A stretch of DNA of 64,000 nucleotides from Cysteiniphilum halobium. GTDB lineage: Bacteria; Pseudomonadota; Gammaproteobacteria; Francisellales; Francisellaceae. The stretch is taken from contig NZ_QLIU01000023.1 of NCBI RefSeq assembly GCF_003574425.1, forward strand, positions 30,731-94,730, given 5' to 3'. The notes under the pieces are model-generated. The model searched no databases and was not told the origin of the DNA. It was given only the letters and a program-made list of their open reading frames with translations. The translations under genes and the position numbers were made by a program. Below, piece after piece: positions 27,721 to 36,822 of the stretch. Within the stretch, counting starts at the first letter, position 1, and the number at the start of each line of letters is the position of its first letter.

Positions 27721-28203
27721 ATGGCAAAGACAAAACCAAAATCAACGGCGACCAGTAATACGATTGCCAAAAACAAAAAAGCTTTTTATGAGTATTTAAT
27801 TGAAGAGCGCTTTGAAGCAGGTATTGTACTTCAAGGTTGGGAAATTAAAAGCATACGCGCAGGTCGCGTACAATTAACCGATAGTCATATTCATGTTAAG
27901 AATAATGAGGCATGGCTTTTTAATGCGCTGATTACACCTTTGCATTCTGCATCCACTCATGTTGTACCTGTTCCTGCAGGTACACGTAAGTTACTATTGC
28001 ATCGCAGAGAAATTAACAAACTCTTAGGCAAAATTGATCAAAAAGGCTATACCGTTGTGCCATTGGCAATGTACTGGAAAGGCTCACGCGTTAAACTTGA
28101 GATTGCGATTGCCAAAGGTAAACAACAGCATGATAAACGCCAAGCTTCGAAAGAGCATGATTGGAAACGTGAAAAAGAACGACTATTTAAAAAGAATCTA
28201 TAA
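27721..28203 (+). CDS. smpB: SsrA-binding protein SmpB
   Basis: A 160-residue OB-fold protein. It has the SmpB landmarks [42 protein letters not shown] and the basic tail [18 protein letters not shown], which enters the empty mRNA channel. It partners with tmRNA, whose gene lies at 34072-34482, to rescue stalled ribosomes. ttcA begins four bases after its stop. Confidence 0.97.
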   Translation: MAKTKPKSTATSNTIAKNKKAFYEYLIEERFEAGIVLQGWEIKSIRAGRVQLTDSHIHVKNNEAWLFNALITPLHSASTHVVPVPAGTRKLLLHRREINKLLGKIDQKGYTVVPLAMYWKGSRVKLEIAIAKGKQQHDKRQASKEHDWKREKERLFKKNL

Positions 28204-28207
28204 CACC

Positions 28208-28999
28208 ATGACACAAATAGAAAAAAAACTTCACTTTTATATCACCAAAGCAATTGCCGATTATAAGATGTTGCAAAAAGATGACAAAGTCATGATTTGT
28301 TTATCTGGTGGTAAAGACTCTTTCACACTGGTTAAGGTTATGCACGACTTAGTAGCTAACGGTACTTACAACCTTGATTTAATTGTTTACACGTTGGATC
28401 AAACACAGCCGGGTTGGGATGATTCTGGATTAAGAAAATACCTTGAAGATCATAATATAAAATATATCATTGAAAAGCGTGACACCTACTCTGTGGTTAT
28501 TGATAAAGTCCCTGAAAATAAAACTTACTGTTCACTATGTTCACGTTTACGCCGTGGTAATATTTATCGTTTTGCGCGTGATAACAAGGTGGATAAAATC
28601 ATGCTTGGACACCATAAAGATGATGTCATTGAGTCAGCTTTAATGTCGATGTTTTATCAAGGAAAAGTTAAATCAATGCCTGCAAAATTGTTAACGGAAG
28701 ATAAACACAATGTGGTTATCAGACCAATGATTTACTGCCAAGAGCGCGACATTGCGCGCTTTGCCAAAGAACAGGCTTTTCCAATTATCCCGTGCAATCT
28801 ATGTGGCACACAAGAAAATCTAAAACGACAACAAGTAAAAAACCTGATTCACCAGTTATCTCAACAAAACCCGATTATTCCACAGAATATCTTTGCATCT
28901 CTTAGCAATATTGTACCTAGTCACTTATATGACCAAAATCTATTTGATACACGTGGGTGTGATCAAGAGCGTACATATAGCTACCCTATAAATGCTTAA
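28208..28999 (+). CDS. ttcA: tRNA 2-thiocytidine(32) synthetase TtcA
   Basis: A 263-residue PP-loop ATPase that thiolates C32 of certain tRNAs. The PP motif is SGGKDS (33-38). CSLCSRLRRG (near 108) provides the CxxC that, with the cysteine of PCNLCGTQ (near 199), binds the iron-sulfur cluster. LGHHKDDVIES is also typical. I start at 28208, four bases after smpB; the frame is open upstream but inside smpB. The protein is somewhat shorter than the E. coli enzyme at the C-terminus, as in several relatives. Confidence 0.93.
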   Translation: MTQIEKKLHFYITKAIADYKMLQKDDKVMICLSGGKDSFTLVKVMHDLVANGTYNLDLIVYTLDQTQPGWDDSGLRKYLEDHNIKYIIEKRDTYSVVIDKVPENKTYCSLCSRLRRGNIYRFARDNKVDKIMLGHHKDDVIESALMSMFYQGKVKSMPAKLLTEDKHNVVIRPMIYCQERDIARFAKEQAFPIIPCNLCGTQENLKRQQVKNLIHQLSQQNPIIPQNIFASLSNIVPSHLYDQNLFDTRGCDQERTYSYPINA

Positions 29000-29156
29000 T
29001 TATTATAATTTTACGACAAACTTTCCCAGAATCTATCTGGCACAGAAAATAGTTTTACTTTATACTGAACTGGCGTTCATTTTTGAAATTTTACAATATT
29101 ATTAAAATAACCATTCTAACGCATTTTTTGATGGTTATTATTACTGGGTAGGAATC

Positions 29157-30359
29157 ATGTTACACATTAAAGCATCACCATCGGCTAAGGTTATTTTCGT
29201 TTTTATTATTATGGTTACTTCAATGCTAGGTATCTTTGTCTCTGATATTTATGTGCCCTCTTTACCAAGTATTAGTGAAGATTTTGGCACAGGAGCGCAT
29301 TTATTAGCATTTAGTGTCACCTATTACTTTATCGTTTTCGCCTGTGCCCAACTGATTTATGGTCCACTGTCTGAGCGCTTTGGGCGACGCAAGATTTTTC
29401 TCACCGGTCTTGGTATTAGTATCATTGGCACACTGATTACCGTGTTTAGTTTGAACTTCAGTATGCTGATGATCGGACGCACATTTGAAGCTGTTGGCAT
29501 GGCAGCGCCGATGTCTTTGGGTCGTGTTATTTTGCGTGATGTTATTCCTGATAAAGTCAAATACGCACGTTTTATGTCATTTATGGGCATTGGCACCTTG
29601 ATGGCTCCCGTCATTGCACCAATTTTTGGCGCATTTCTAGCACATGTTTACCATTGGCGCGCGGACTTTATTTTCATCTTAGTTTTAAGTTTAATTTGTT
29701 ATATTGGTGCTTATGTTTATCTGGTTGAAACTTTATTAAATCCCAAAAAACGTCTTTCCGCCAAATTATCCGTTAAAACCTATCTATGGATAATTAAAAA
29801 TAAAGCTTTCATCAAAAACATAACAATCTCAAGCACTATTATGGGCGCTATTATTGCCTATTTATCGATAAGTGCCTTTTTATTTCAAAAATATTTTGGA
29901 TTAAGTGAAATCCATTACGCTATTGTTTTTGGTATTGGTGAAGTTTTTATTGCCGTAGGAATGTTTGCTAACGGTATGGCACTAAAACACATCTCAATCG
30001 AGCGGTCTCAAATCATTGCGGTAATGCTTTTCTTACTCTCAGGGATACTGATAACTATTCAAGCGGTGTTCTTTAATCATAGCCTTGAATTTATCATGCT
30101 AGCGATTATTATCTTTAACTTTTCAGCAGGTGTGATTTTCCCAACCAGTAGCACATTAGCCATTGTTGCCTTTAAAACGCGTTTGGGCGCAGTAGGTAGC
30201 TTATATGGCTGCATTAGCATGCTTGCAGCTGGCCTTATCAGTGGCTTTGCTTTGTCATTACCTTTGGAGCCCAACTTACTTATCGCTTTATTAATATTGG
30301 TGATGTCACTTGTTGCTACGGTTATTTTATTTGGTATTAACGATAAAACATATTTTTAA
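29157..30359 (+). CDS. MFS transporter, Bcr/CflA-like
   Basis: A 400-residue, 12-helix permease. Helix 1 has ISDIYVPSLPSISEDF-type sequence (FVSDIYVPSLPSISEDF), loop 2-3 has GPLSERFGRRKIF and helix 4-5 has GRTFEAVGMAAPMS. AGGA lies at the right distance before the ATG. It is the third Bcr/CflA-type gene in 9 kb. Likely proton-driven efflux of a small molecule; substrate unknown. It stands alone between ttcA and the convergent ruvA. Confidence 0.82.
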   Translation: MLHIKASPSAKVIFVFIIMVTSMLGIFVSDIYVPSLPSISEDFGTGAHLLAFSVTYYFIVFACAQLIYGPLSERFGRRKIFLTGLGISIIGTLITVFSLNFSMLMIGRTFEAVGMAAPMSLGRVILRDVIPDKVKYARFMSFMGIGTLMAPVIAPIFGAFLAHVYHWRADFIFILVLSLICYIGAYVYLVETLLNPKKRLSAKLSVKTYLWIIKNKAFIKNITISSTIMGAIIAYLSISAFLFQKYFGLSEIHYAIVFGIGEVFIAVGMFANGMALKHISIERSQIIAVMLFLLSGILITIQAVFFNHSLEFIMLAIIIFNFSAGVIFPTSSTLAIVAFKTRLGAVGSLYGCISMLAAGLISGFALSLPLEPNLLIALLILVMSLVATVILFGINDKTYF

Positions 30360-30373
30360 TTAAATGCTTATTA

Positions 30374-30387
30374 GCCCCCGCCGGGGC
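30374..30387. terminator. GC-rich hairpin between convergent genes (possible terminator)
   Basis: GCCCC-CGCC-GGGGC forms a five-base all-GC stem just after the MFS gene stop and 60 bases beyond the ruvA stop. There is no U-run on either side, so it is not a textbook terminator; it stands out by base composition from its AT-rich surroundings. Confidence 0.35.
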
Positions 30388-30400
30388 CCTGGTAAAAAGG

Positions 30401-30458
30401 AGCATGCTTATGTCTTGATTTTTAAATGCATACGAGCAGGCAGCATGTTTATGTCTTT
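30401..30458. repeat. imperfect direct repeat (about 17 bases, two copies)
   Basis: AGCATGCTTATGTCTTG (30401-30417) recurs as AGCATGTTTATGTCTTT (30442-30458) with two mismatches. The second copy runs into the last codons of ruvA. Its significance is unknown. Confidence 0.6.
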
Positions 30459-31096
30459 TGCGTCCCTTGTAAAGCTAAACGAATAAGGCTCTCAACGCTA
30501 TTGGCATCATTTCTAACCTGATGAACATATTTCTCTGCTTCTTTACGCTTATAACCAAGTGCTTCAAGCGCATTAACAGCTTGGTGTACTATTGAGTTTG
30601 TATTATAGCTTATATTTACTGACTCAGTAGCATCTGAATTTTCTACAACCGTATGAGTTATATTGTGTGTTAGTGCGTCTAACTCAAGTACCAACTTGGT
30701 GATTTTGTCTTTCATTTCAATAATGATGCGTTCAGCCGTTTTTTTACCAACACCTGGAATCGTGCATAGCAACCCGTGGTCTTGCGACTCAATACAACTA
30801 ACAAAAGTTACCCCATCCATACCTGATAAGATAGCCAGAGCCATTTTTGCACCAATGCCATTGATCTTGATCAGTTCTTGAAATAATCTACGATCCGACT
30901 TAGTCGCAAAACCATAGAGCTGTTGCGCATCCTCACGCACAACAAAATGCGTATGCAATATTACTTCCTGCCCTATATCACCAAGTTTATAGATCGAGCT
31001 CATCGGCACCCAAACTTCGTAACCTATACCAGCAGCTTCAACCAGCATCAGTGGTGGCTGCTTTTCAATAAGCTTACCTTTTATCCTTCCGATCAT
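30449..31096 (-). CDS. ruvA: Holliday junction DNA helicase subunit RuvA
   Basis: 215 residues. Domain I ([31 protein letters not shown] begins it), helix-hairpin-helix motifs in domain II ([18 protein letters not shown], then [23 protein letters not shown]), a variable linker (about 140-165) and the RuvB-binding domain III ([18 protein letters not shown]). RuvA tetramers hold the junction for RuvB. Its start overlaps the ruvC stop as ATGA. ruvB, often next, is not here: the next gene is convergent. Confidence 0.96.
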   Translation of the reverse strand: MIGRIKGKLIEKQPPLMLVEAAGIGYEVWVPMSSIYKLGDIGQEVILHTHFVVREDAQQLYGFATKSDRRLFQELIKINGIGAKMALAILSGMDGVTFVSCIESQDHGLLCTIPGVGKKTAERIIIEMKDKITKLVLELDALTHNITHTVVENSDATESVNISYNTNSIVHQAVNALEALGYKRKEAEKYVHQVRNDANSVESLIRLALQGTQKT

Positions 31097-31608
31097 CTTA
31101 ATCGTCCTCGTACAATTTTGTTGGCTCCTGGAATAAACTGCAAACTATTGCGACTATGAAAATGACAAATAGCAATGGCTAAAGCATCTGCGGCATCTGC
31201 TTGTGGCTTACGGCTTAATTGTAAAAAGGATTGCACCATATGCTGCACCTGAAATTTACTTGCATTACCATTGCCAACAATGGCTTGCTTAACTTGTTTG
31301 GCTGAATATTCATGCACCATTAAACCCTGATTTGCCAAAGTACACATTGCCACACCACGCGCCTGTCCTAACTTTAATGCAGCCCCTGGATTTTGAAACA
31401 TAAATATCTGCTCAATTGCCGCTTCTGTTGGACAATAAGCGGCAACAATGTCATTGATCCCATCTTGAATTTGCTTTAAGCGTTCAGCTGTTGCCTCTTT
31501 AGTGATGCGGATACAACCGCTGGTGACATATAAGCAATCTTTTGCTTGCACTTTAATCACACCAAATCCTGTGATACGTGAGCCTGGATCAATGCCTAAA
31601 ATAATCAC
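31093..31608 (-). CDS. ruvC: Holliday junction endonuclease RuvC
   Basis: A 171-residue RNase H-fold resolvase. Acidic residues are visible in [17 protein letters not shown] (Asp7), EAAIEQIF (about 63-70) and the C-terminal [13 protein letters not shown] (two Asp, about 138-141). The start is GTG at 31608, which overlaps the yebC stop (GTGA). Length is normal. It forms the operon yebC-ruvC-ruvA. Confidence 0.96.
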   Translation of the reverse strand: MIILGIDPGSRITGFGVIKVQAKDCLYVTSGCIRITKEATAERLKQIQDGINDIVAAYCPTEAAIEQIFMFQNPGAALKLGQARGVAMCTLANQGLMVHEYSAKQVKQAIVGNGNASKFQVQHMVQSFLQLSRKPQADAADALAIAICHFHSRNSLQFIPGANKIVRGRLR

Positions 31609-32357
31609 GAATTAAGCACATCCATCACACTTTCATCAAACTGGGCATTACTATAAACGCTTTGCACATCATCAAGATCCTCTAAACGATCGATCATATT
31701 CATGATCTTTTGCGCAATATCTGCATCATCAATATTGGTTTTGACATCAGCATCCATAGTAATCTCAGCAGATACTGGTTTTAAACCCTTCGCCTCTAGA
31801 GCATCATTAACCTCTGAAAAAGTATTAGGATCGGTAATGACATCAATTGCACCATCATCAAAGCTCACAACATCTTCAGCACCGGCTTCAAGGGCGGCTT
31901 CCATCACCACATCTTCATCTGAGCCTGCATCAAAACTAATAATGCCCTTTTTATTAAACATATATGCAACTGAGCCATCTGTGCCTAAATTGCCTCCTGC
32001 TTTAGTAAAGGCATGACGCACTTCAGCCACTGTGCGATTACGATTATCAGTCATACAATCAACGATAAAAGCGACACCTGCTGGACCGTAACCTTCATAA
32101 CGAATTTCTTCTAAGTTGCCACCTTCCTCACCACCGGCACCCTTCTTAATTGCACGCTCAATTGTATCTTTGGTCATATTGTTGGATAAAGCTGTTGCAA
32201 CCGCCGCGCGAAGACGTGGGTTTGAATCTTTATCTCCACCACCTAAGCGTGCAGAAACGGTTATCTCGCGAATAAGCTTAGTAAAAACCTTACCGCGCTT
32301 AGCATCTTCTTTTGCTTTCTTATGTTTAATGTTTGCCCACTTACTGTGACCTGCCAT
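31605..32357 (-). CDS. yebC: YebC/PmpR-family protein
   Basis: A 250-residue protein of the TACO1/YebC family. It opens with [26 protein letters not shown] sequence (core [14 protein letters not shown]), with [28 protein letters not shown] and [15 protein letters not shown] later. The start at 32357 is fixed by the family N-terminus. Family members bind the ribosome to help translation of proline-rich or other hard stretches; some were described as DNA-binding regulators. It leads the ruvCA operon, as in many gammaproteobacteria. Confidence 0.95.
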   Translation of the reverse strand: MAGHSKWANIKHKKAKEDAKRGKVFTKLIREITVSARLGGGDKDSNPRLRAAVATALSNNMTKDTIERAIKKGAGGEEGGNLEEIRYEGYGPAGVAFIVDCMTDNRNRTVAEVRHAFTKAGGNLGTDGSVAYMFNKKGIISFDAGSDEDVVMEAALEAGAEDVVSFDDGAIDVITDPNTFSEVNDALEAKGLKPVSAEITMDADVKTNIDDADIAQKIMNMIDRLEDLDDVQSVYSNAQFDESVMDVLNS

Positions 32358-32525
32358 ATTTAAACCTCTGTTAAATCTTTGATATTTTATATTCAGCTTA
32401 ATAAACGCAGCAATTGTAGCATAAAGCACAGCAAAACAGTGCCGTAATCGATGTGATTTTGGTAAATTAGATAATCTTGGCTATCATTAATAATACAGGG
32501 AATATCAGGCAAGGATGAAATTCAT

Positions 32526-34016
32526 ATGCAAGTCGATAGTTTAATCCAACCGATCAAAGCAATGCGCCTACGTTACCTGCCTCTTTTAATGATTTATTTT
32601 GCCTATGGTTGCAGCATTTTCTCCGGTATTGGTGAGTCATTTTTTGTCAAGGAGCAATTAAATTTATCGGCTGAAAGCCTTATTGTTATTGGTGTTTGGT
32701 TAAGCTTACCGTGGAATATCAAAATGGTTTTTGGGCAGTTTGTCGACAGCTTGCCTTTGTTTGGCTCACAGCGCAAAGCCTATATCTATCTTGCCGCCAT
32801 ACTAATGGTTTGTGGCTCACTCATTATGGCAGGACTCGCTGGGCGCTGGTCTTTTGTCGTGGCTTTAGCTCCTGACAATACCCTTTTCTTCATATCTTCA
32901 CTCTTGACGGTTCTTGGTGTCGTCTTACAAGATGTCGTCGCTGATGCGATGAGTGTTGAAGTTGTTGAACGCAAGGGACGCTTACAAGAGGATATTGATA
33001 AAGACTTGGCAATGGTTCAGCTCTTAGGGCGCTTAAGTTTAAGCTTAGGCATGTTTCTTGTTGCAGGTCTTGGTGGTTGGCTTGCGCAAGTGATGAGTTA
33101 TCAAAATCTGTTTTTACTCACTTTAGTCATTCCACTGATTAGTATTACGGGTATTTTATGCATTCGTTTGGATAAAGTTCCTAGAAGACCAATTAACAAA
33201 ACCGTGCTGTTTGGTGGACTGATCTATGCTGTTTTTATTATTGTTATCGGCTTAAGTAATATTCCCTTTGCACAAGAGATTGTCTTTGTCGTTTCTTTGG
33301 CAATTATTATCTATTTACTTAAATCCATCACCAAAGAGCTACCGCGAGATTTATTGCGTGCTATTTTTGTCGCCGCCCTGATGATCTTTATCTTTCGCGC
33401 TTCACCTACGGCTGGCCCCGGTGCGCAATGGTTTATGATCGATGTCTTAGGTTTTGATAAAGCTTTTTTTGGCACACTTTCACAAATTGGTGCCTTTATG
33501 TCGATTGTTGGCATGTGGTTTTTCGCACGTCTTATTACTGAGAAATCGATCGCTTGGGTGCTATTATGGCTCACTATCGCAGGCTTCTTATTGGAATTAC
33601 CACTTATTGCACTTTATTATGGTCTACATGAATGGACAATGGTCTACTTTGGTTTCGGCGCACGCACTATTGTGCTTATCGATAGTGCTATCGCCTCACC
33701 CTTTGCTCAACTGGCGATGATCCCAATGCTAGCGCTTATCGCGCGCTATGCACCCAAGGGCAATGCCGCAACCTGGTTTGCCTTAATGGCAAGCTTTATG
33801 AATTTGGCTCTAACTGCAGGATCACTCTTTAGCAAATATCTTAATCAAATCTTTGTGGTCACCCGTGAAGTTATTGATCACAGTAATAACACTGTTTTAA
33901 CACCAGCTAATTATAACGAGCTTGGCTGGCTATTAATTACCGTTTCTATTATTGGGTTATTAGCGCCATTAATCGGAATTGTAATCTATGCCAAATTTGC
34001 ACAAAAATCAAAATAA
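32526..34016 (+). CDS. BT1/folate-biopterin-transporter-like MFS permease
   Basis: 496 residues with about 12 to 14 membrane helices. LSLPWNIKMVFGQFVDSLPLFGSQRKAY (loop 2-3 region; core PWNIKMVFGQFVDS) resembles the P W.iKp..G..sD..p.fG.rR.pY motif of BT1 family carriers rather than that of drug exporters. Another hallmark is VLQDVVADAMSVEVVER. It may move folates, pterins or a related compound, but similar bacterial proteins are uncharacterised. It is a single gene directly before ssrA, whose promoter sits just after its stop. Confidence 0.65.
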   Translation: MQVDSLIQPIKAMRLRYLPLLMIYFAYGCSIFSGIGESFFVKEQLNLSAESLIVIGVWLSLPWNIKMVFGQFVDSLPLFGSQRKAYIYLAAILMVCGSLIMAGLAGRWSFVVALAPDNTLFFISSLLTVLGVVLQDVVADAMSVEVVERKGRLQEDIDKDLAMVQLLGRLSLSLGMFLVAGLGGWLAQVMSYQNLFLLTLVIPLISITGILCIRLDKVPRRPINKTVLFGGLIYAVFIIVIGLSNIPFAQEIVFVVSLAIIIYLLKSITKELPRDLLRAIFVAALMIFIFRASPTAGPGAQWFMIDVLGFDKAFFGTLSQIGAFMSIVGMWFFARLITEKSIAWVLLWLTIAGFLLELPLIALYYGLHEWTMVYFGFGARTIVLIDSAIASPFAQLAMIPMLALIARYAPKGNAATWFALMASFMNLALTAGSLFSKYLNQIFVVTREVIDHSNNTVLTPANYNELGWLLITVSIIGLLAPLIGIVIYAKFAQKSK

Positions 34017-34029
34017 TTTATCTTGTTAC

Positions 34030-34058
34030 TTGCCTTTATGTCTGCCCTTACCTACAAT
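34030..34058 (+). promoter_or_regulatory. sigma-70-type promoter of ssrA
   Basis: TTGCCT (34030-34035), a 17-base spacer and TACAAT (34053-34058) precede the mature tmRNA 5' end at 34072 by 13 bases. The spacing is ideal, and only 5' processing of a few bases would be required. Confidence 0.6.
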
Positions 34059-34071
34059 GGCAAGTCTCACT

Positions 34072-34482
34072 GGGGGCGAATATGGCTTCGACGGGAATGT
34101 CAATGTCTTACGGTGCATGCCGAGGGTGTATCTGCCTCGTAAAACACGTTACATCGTCAGAATAACTGGCAAAAATAAAGCAAACCGCGTTGTAGCTAAC
34201 GATGCAGCTTTCGCTGCTCGTAAAGCTGCTTAATCTGGCTTAAAACCCCGGATACGCACGAACCGATAGTATTTGCTTGTGGGTCTATCTTACGTTCGTT
34301 CATCTTTGACACAGGATCGCCAGCGTGTCTGTCTAAACACTGCGGTTAAATCTTAAGACTCGCTTAAATGCTGCCCTGATTTATCGGGCAAATTTAAGTT
34401 AAAGATAATAGATAAATCTAAGCATGTAGATCTGAAGATGGCGAGTTTGCGGACGCGGGTTCAACTCCCGCCGCCTCCACCA
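34072..34482 (+). ncRNA. ssrA: tmRNA (transfer-messenger RNA)
   Basis: One-piece tmRNA of about 411 bases. The 5' end GGGGGCG pairs with CGCCTCC before the discriminator A and CCA (34480-34482). The 5' domain has ATGGCTTCGACGGGA, and the T arm is GCGGG-TTCAACT-CCCGC. The tag frame appears to start at GGC 34168 and end at TAA 34231-34233, encoding GKNKANRVVANDAAFAARKAA in two halves: GKNKANRV and VANDAAFAARKAA. The -AA end is recognised by ClpXP-type proteases. From memory the tag resembles that of Francisella. SmpB is encoded 6 kb upstream. Confidence 0.97.
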
Positions 34483-34534
34483 AGTCAGCAATCAAATAAT
34501 ATACCAATAACGTTTTATATACTTTTATCGTTGC

Positions 34535-34556
34535 AGTTGAACTCGCGGGACGCGGG
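34535..34556. other. fragment resembling the ssrA 3' end, rearranged
   Basis: AGTTGAACTCGCG (34535-34547) matches the reverse complement of the tmRNA T-arm (34454-34466) at 12 of 13 bases, and the adjoining GGACGCGGG (34548-34556) repeats 34451-34459 exactly in direct orientation. It lies 50 to 75 bases past the tmRNA end. It may be a degenerate remnant or chance. Confidence 0.4.
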
Positions 34557-34564
34557 CTGGATCA

Positions 34565-35461
34565 CTACAAAACATTTGCCTTTAACGCAATTAAGATTGT
34601 ATATACTTGCCCTGAGACAGTATAACTGATCTCAATACCTTTTACAGCCTTATACCAAAGCTCCAAATAATCGACAGTACCATCTGCTTGGACATGATTC
34701 CAAACGCCATTGACATAATAGCGAATTTGCAGATCATCAACATTATCAATGAGCTCTTGTGAATTTCCTGCATCATCGACGTTAATCATAAGGCTTCTAA
34801 CTCCAGATACCTCACGTAAATAGAGAATATAGACATGGTATTGCGCCAAAAAACTGCCCGCGGCATAGCTACGCGCTGGCCCCTGCTCAACAGGGACAGA
34901 TCCACCTGAGGCATCTGCCGTTGCTTTCATCACCTGATAACCAGCTTGATCGGCAAGCAATATATAGTCGTCATTACCAATATTTAACTCCGTTGTGATA
35001 TTCATCGGTGAGTCACTAGCTGCAATACTAGCTGTCGTAAACTCACTGTCAACAACTCCTTGTAACATTAATATATCAGTTCCAGCAACATGACTTGGTG
35101 GAGCATAAAAATTTAATGAAGTTGCCGCATATACTGGAGGATATGATAGTGGATTAAAAGTCTGGTTGGGAGGGGGAGGATCGGGCTCAGGTGCAGGGGG
35201 TCTCAGATCCACCTGCTGCCATGGCCATAGACCATAAGGTGATGGTGAGGTTGATTGGTCAACGAGGTTACGAAAGGTTTGCGCGACAACACTTGCCTCG
35301 GTATTATCCACCAGTTGAGTGACTGTGCGGGTATAGCTATGACGCACGGTGTAATACATCTCACCTGCCATCACCAAAACAAAAGCAGCAACAGCAATAC
35401 CAACCAATACTTGAATTAAGCTTGCACCTTGCTCTTTTGTTTTCATCCTCTTATCACACAC
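34565..35461 (-). CDS. PilW-like type IV pilus minor pseudopilin
   Basis: 298 residues. A short leader is followed by a hydrophobic helix (QGASLIQVLVGIAVAAFVLVMAG). This fits a prepilin peptidase site after Gly, but with Ala at +1 and Gln in place of the usual Glu at +5. The globular part contains a proline-rich stretch (PAPEPDPPPPNQ, about 88-100). GTG at 35461 behind GGGAGG is the likely start; an ATG at 35446 has its ribosome site too close. It follows the PilV-like gene by 18 bases. Probably a minor pilin priming pilus or secretion pseudopilus assembly. Confidence 0.7.
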   Translation of the reverse strand: MCDKRMKTKEQGASLIQVLVGIAVAAFVLVMAGEMYYTVRHSYTRTVTQLVDNTEASVVAQTFRNLVDQSTSPSPYGLWPWQQVDLRPPAPEPDPPPPNQTFNPLSYPPVYAATSLNFYAPPSHVAGTDILMLQGVVDSEFTTASIAASDSPMNITTELNIGNDDYILLADQAGYQVMKATADASGGSVPVEQGPARSYAAGSFLAQYHVYILYLREVSGVRSLMINVDDAGNSQELIDNVDDLQIRYYVNGVWNHVQADGTVDYLELWYKAVKGIEISYTVSGQVYTILIALKANVL

Positions 35462-35479
35462 CCTTAGTCCTCCCTAAGC

Positions 35480-35839
35480 CTATGGTGTCACCACAGCAAA
35501 GGTACGCTCTTGCTCGACATTCAATAGCGTATTACGTCCTGTTAACTCTGTAGCTGTTTGCGTAAACACAATATTACCACTAGGTGATAAATCAATCGCC
35601 TGTCCGGTAATCCATGAGCTTTCAATACGGTTATCCAATAGAATATCAATAGTAACTTGATTATTTGTTCGACTTGCTATCGTCGCTGAGCGCAACATCA
35701 CTGCCATAAACGAGGTAAAGACAAAAACTAATATTGTTAGTGCAATTAAAGATTCAATCAAGCTAAAGCCGGCTTGTTTTTCTAACTTAAAGTGATACCT
35801 ATTGTACAAATGATTTTTATATTTTTCACTATATGTCAT
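35480..35839 (-). CDS. PilV-like type IV pilus minor pseudopilin
   Basis: A 119-residue protein with a canonical class III signal: basic leader, KQAG then FSLIESLIALTILVFVFTSF, with cleavage after Gly, Phe at +1 and Glu at +5. The leader (about 25 residues) is rather long. I start at ATG 35839 behind GGAAAG; a GTG lies one codon upstream. Together with the next gene it makes a two-gene minor-pilin unit. The fimT/pilX/pilY1/pilE genes that usually accompany pilV-pilW are not here. Confidence 0.8.
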   Translation of the reverse strand: MTYSEKYKNHLYNRYHFKLEKQAGFSLIESLIALTILVFVFTSFMAVMLRSATIASRTNNQVTIDILLDNRIESSWITGQAIDLSPSGNIVFTQTATELTGRNTLLNVEQERTFAVVTP

Positions 35840-36020
35840 CACTCTTTCCTTAATTGTCTTAAGCTATGTACTACCTATATATCCACCACAAATCATTTAC
35901 AGATTTCTACCATTGAACACTGTACAATGATTCACGAACAATATATTTATCATAAACCTAATAGAAGTATAGACTGAGAAATAGTTTTTAACAGCTTGGT
36001 TAACTGATTCACACGTTATT

Positions 36021-36803
36021 TTACGTACTTATACCGCAAAATAGGCGTTTAGTGTTTTCTCTTGTTGCTTGACAAAACAATTCAAATTTCTCACCGCGCA
36101 ATTTTGCTAAAAATTCTGCCACATAATGAACATACGCAGGATAATTGGGTTTACCACGATACGGCACGGGGGTCAAATAGGGTGCATCCGTCTCGATAAG
36201 TAACCGATCTAGTGGAATTTTTTGTGCCATTGCTTGCACATCTTGCGCATTTTTAAAAGTAACAATCCCTGAGATTGAAATATACATGCCCATGTTAAGC
36301 GCCTTTTTTGCCATATCCCAATCCTCGGTAAAGCAATGAAGCACCCCACCACATTGCTCAATGCCATGCGCCTTTAAAATAGCTAATGTATCTTCCTTGG
36401 CACTTCGTGTGTGCACAATAACAGGTTTTTGCAGTATTTTTGCCGCCTCAATATGCGCAATAAACTTCTGCTGTTGTAGTGAATGTGTTTCTTTATCATT
36501 GTAATAATAATCAAGCCCTGTCTCACCAATCGCCACACATTTATCATGATCGATGTAATTCATAATGGTTTGCGCATCAAGCGGTTGAATACCTTCAACT
36601 TCACTGGGATGGACACCGACAGAGTAATAAACTTCAGGAAACATTAAAGCGATCGCTTTAATTGCAGCGACATCTTCCAGTGTGGTTGCAATGGAGATAA
36701 TTTTTTCAACGCCCTTATCCTTTGCTTCTGTGACAATATCCTGGAGTGTAGGGTTTCCATCTTTTTGTAAATAATTTAGATGGCAGTGAGAGTCAATAAT
36801 CAT
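36021..36803 (-). CDS. TatD-family deoxyribonuclease (YcfH type)
   Basis: A 260-residue TIM-barrel metallohydrolase with all ligands: IIDSHCHLNYL, VGVHPSEVEG, IGETGLDYYYN, VIVHTRSAKEDT, GVLHCFTEDW and LIETDAPYLTPVPYRGKPN. The last segment is typical of the YcfH/TatD branch, unlike the paralogue at 19251-20006. It probably acts as a 3'-5' exonuclease or D-Tyr-tRNA-related deacylase. It lies 19 bases after hpt on the same strand. Confidence 0.88.
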   Translation of the reverse strand: MIIDSHCHLNYLQKDGNPTLQDIVTEAKDKGVEKIISIATTLEDVAAIKAIALMFPEVYYSVGVHPSEVEGIQPLDAQTIMNYIDHDKCVAIGETGLDYYYNDKETHSLQQQKFIAHIEAAKILQKPVIVHTRSAKEDTLAILKAHGIEQCGGVLHCFTEDWDMAKKALNMGMYISISGIVTFKNAQDVQAMAQKIPLDRLLIETDAPYLTPVPYRGKPNYPAYVHYVAEFLAKLRGEKFELFCQATRENTKRLFCGIST

Positions 36804-36822
36804 AAATAGCCAAATAGGATGG

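Noticed and set aside
34072..36000. Integrated island at ssrA
   Set aside because: ssrA is a common integration site, but there is no integrase and no direct att repeat; housekeeping genes resume at once.
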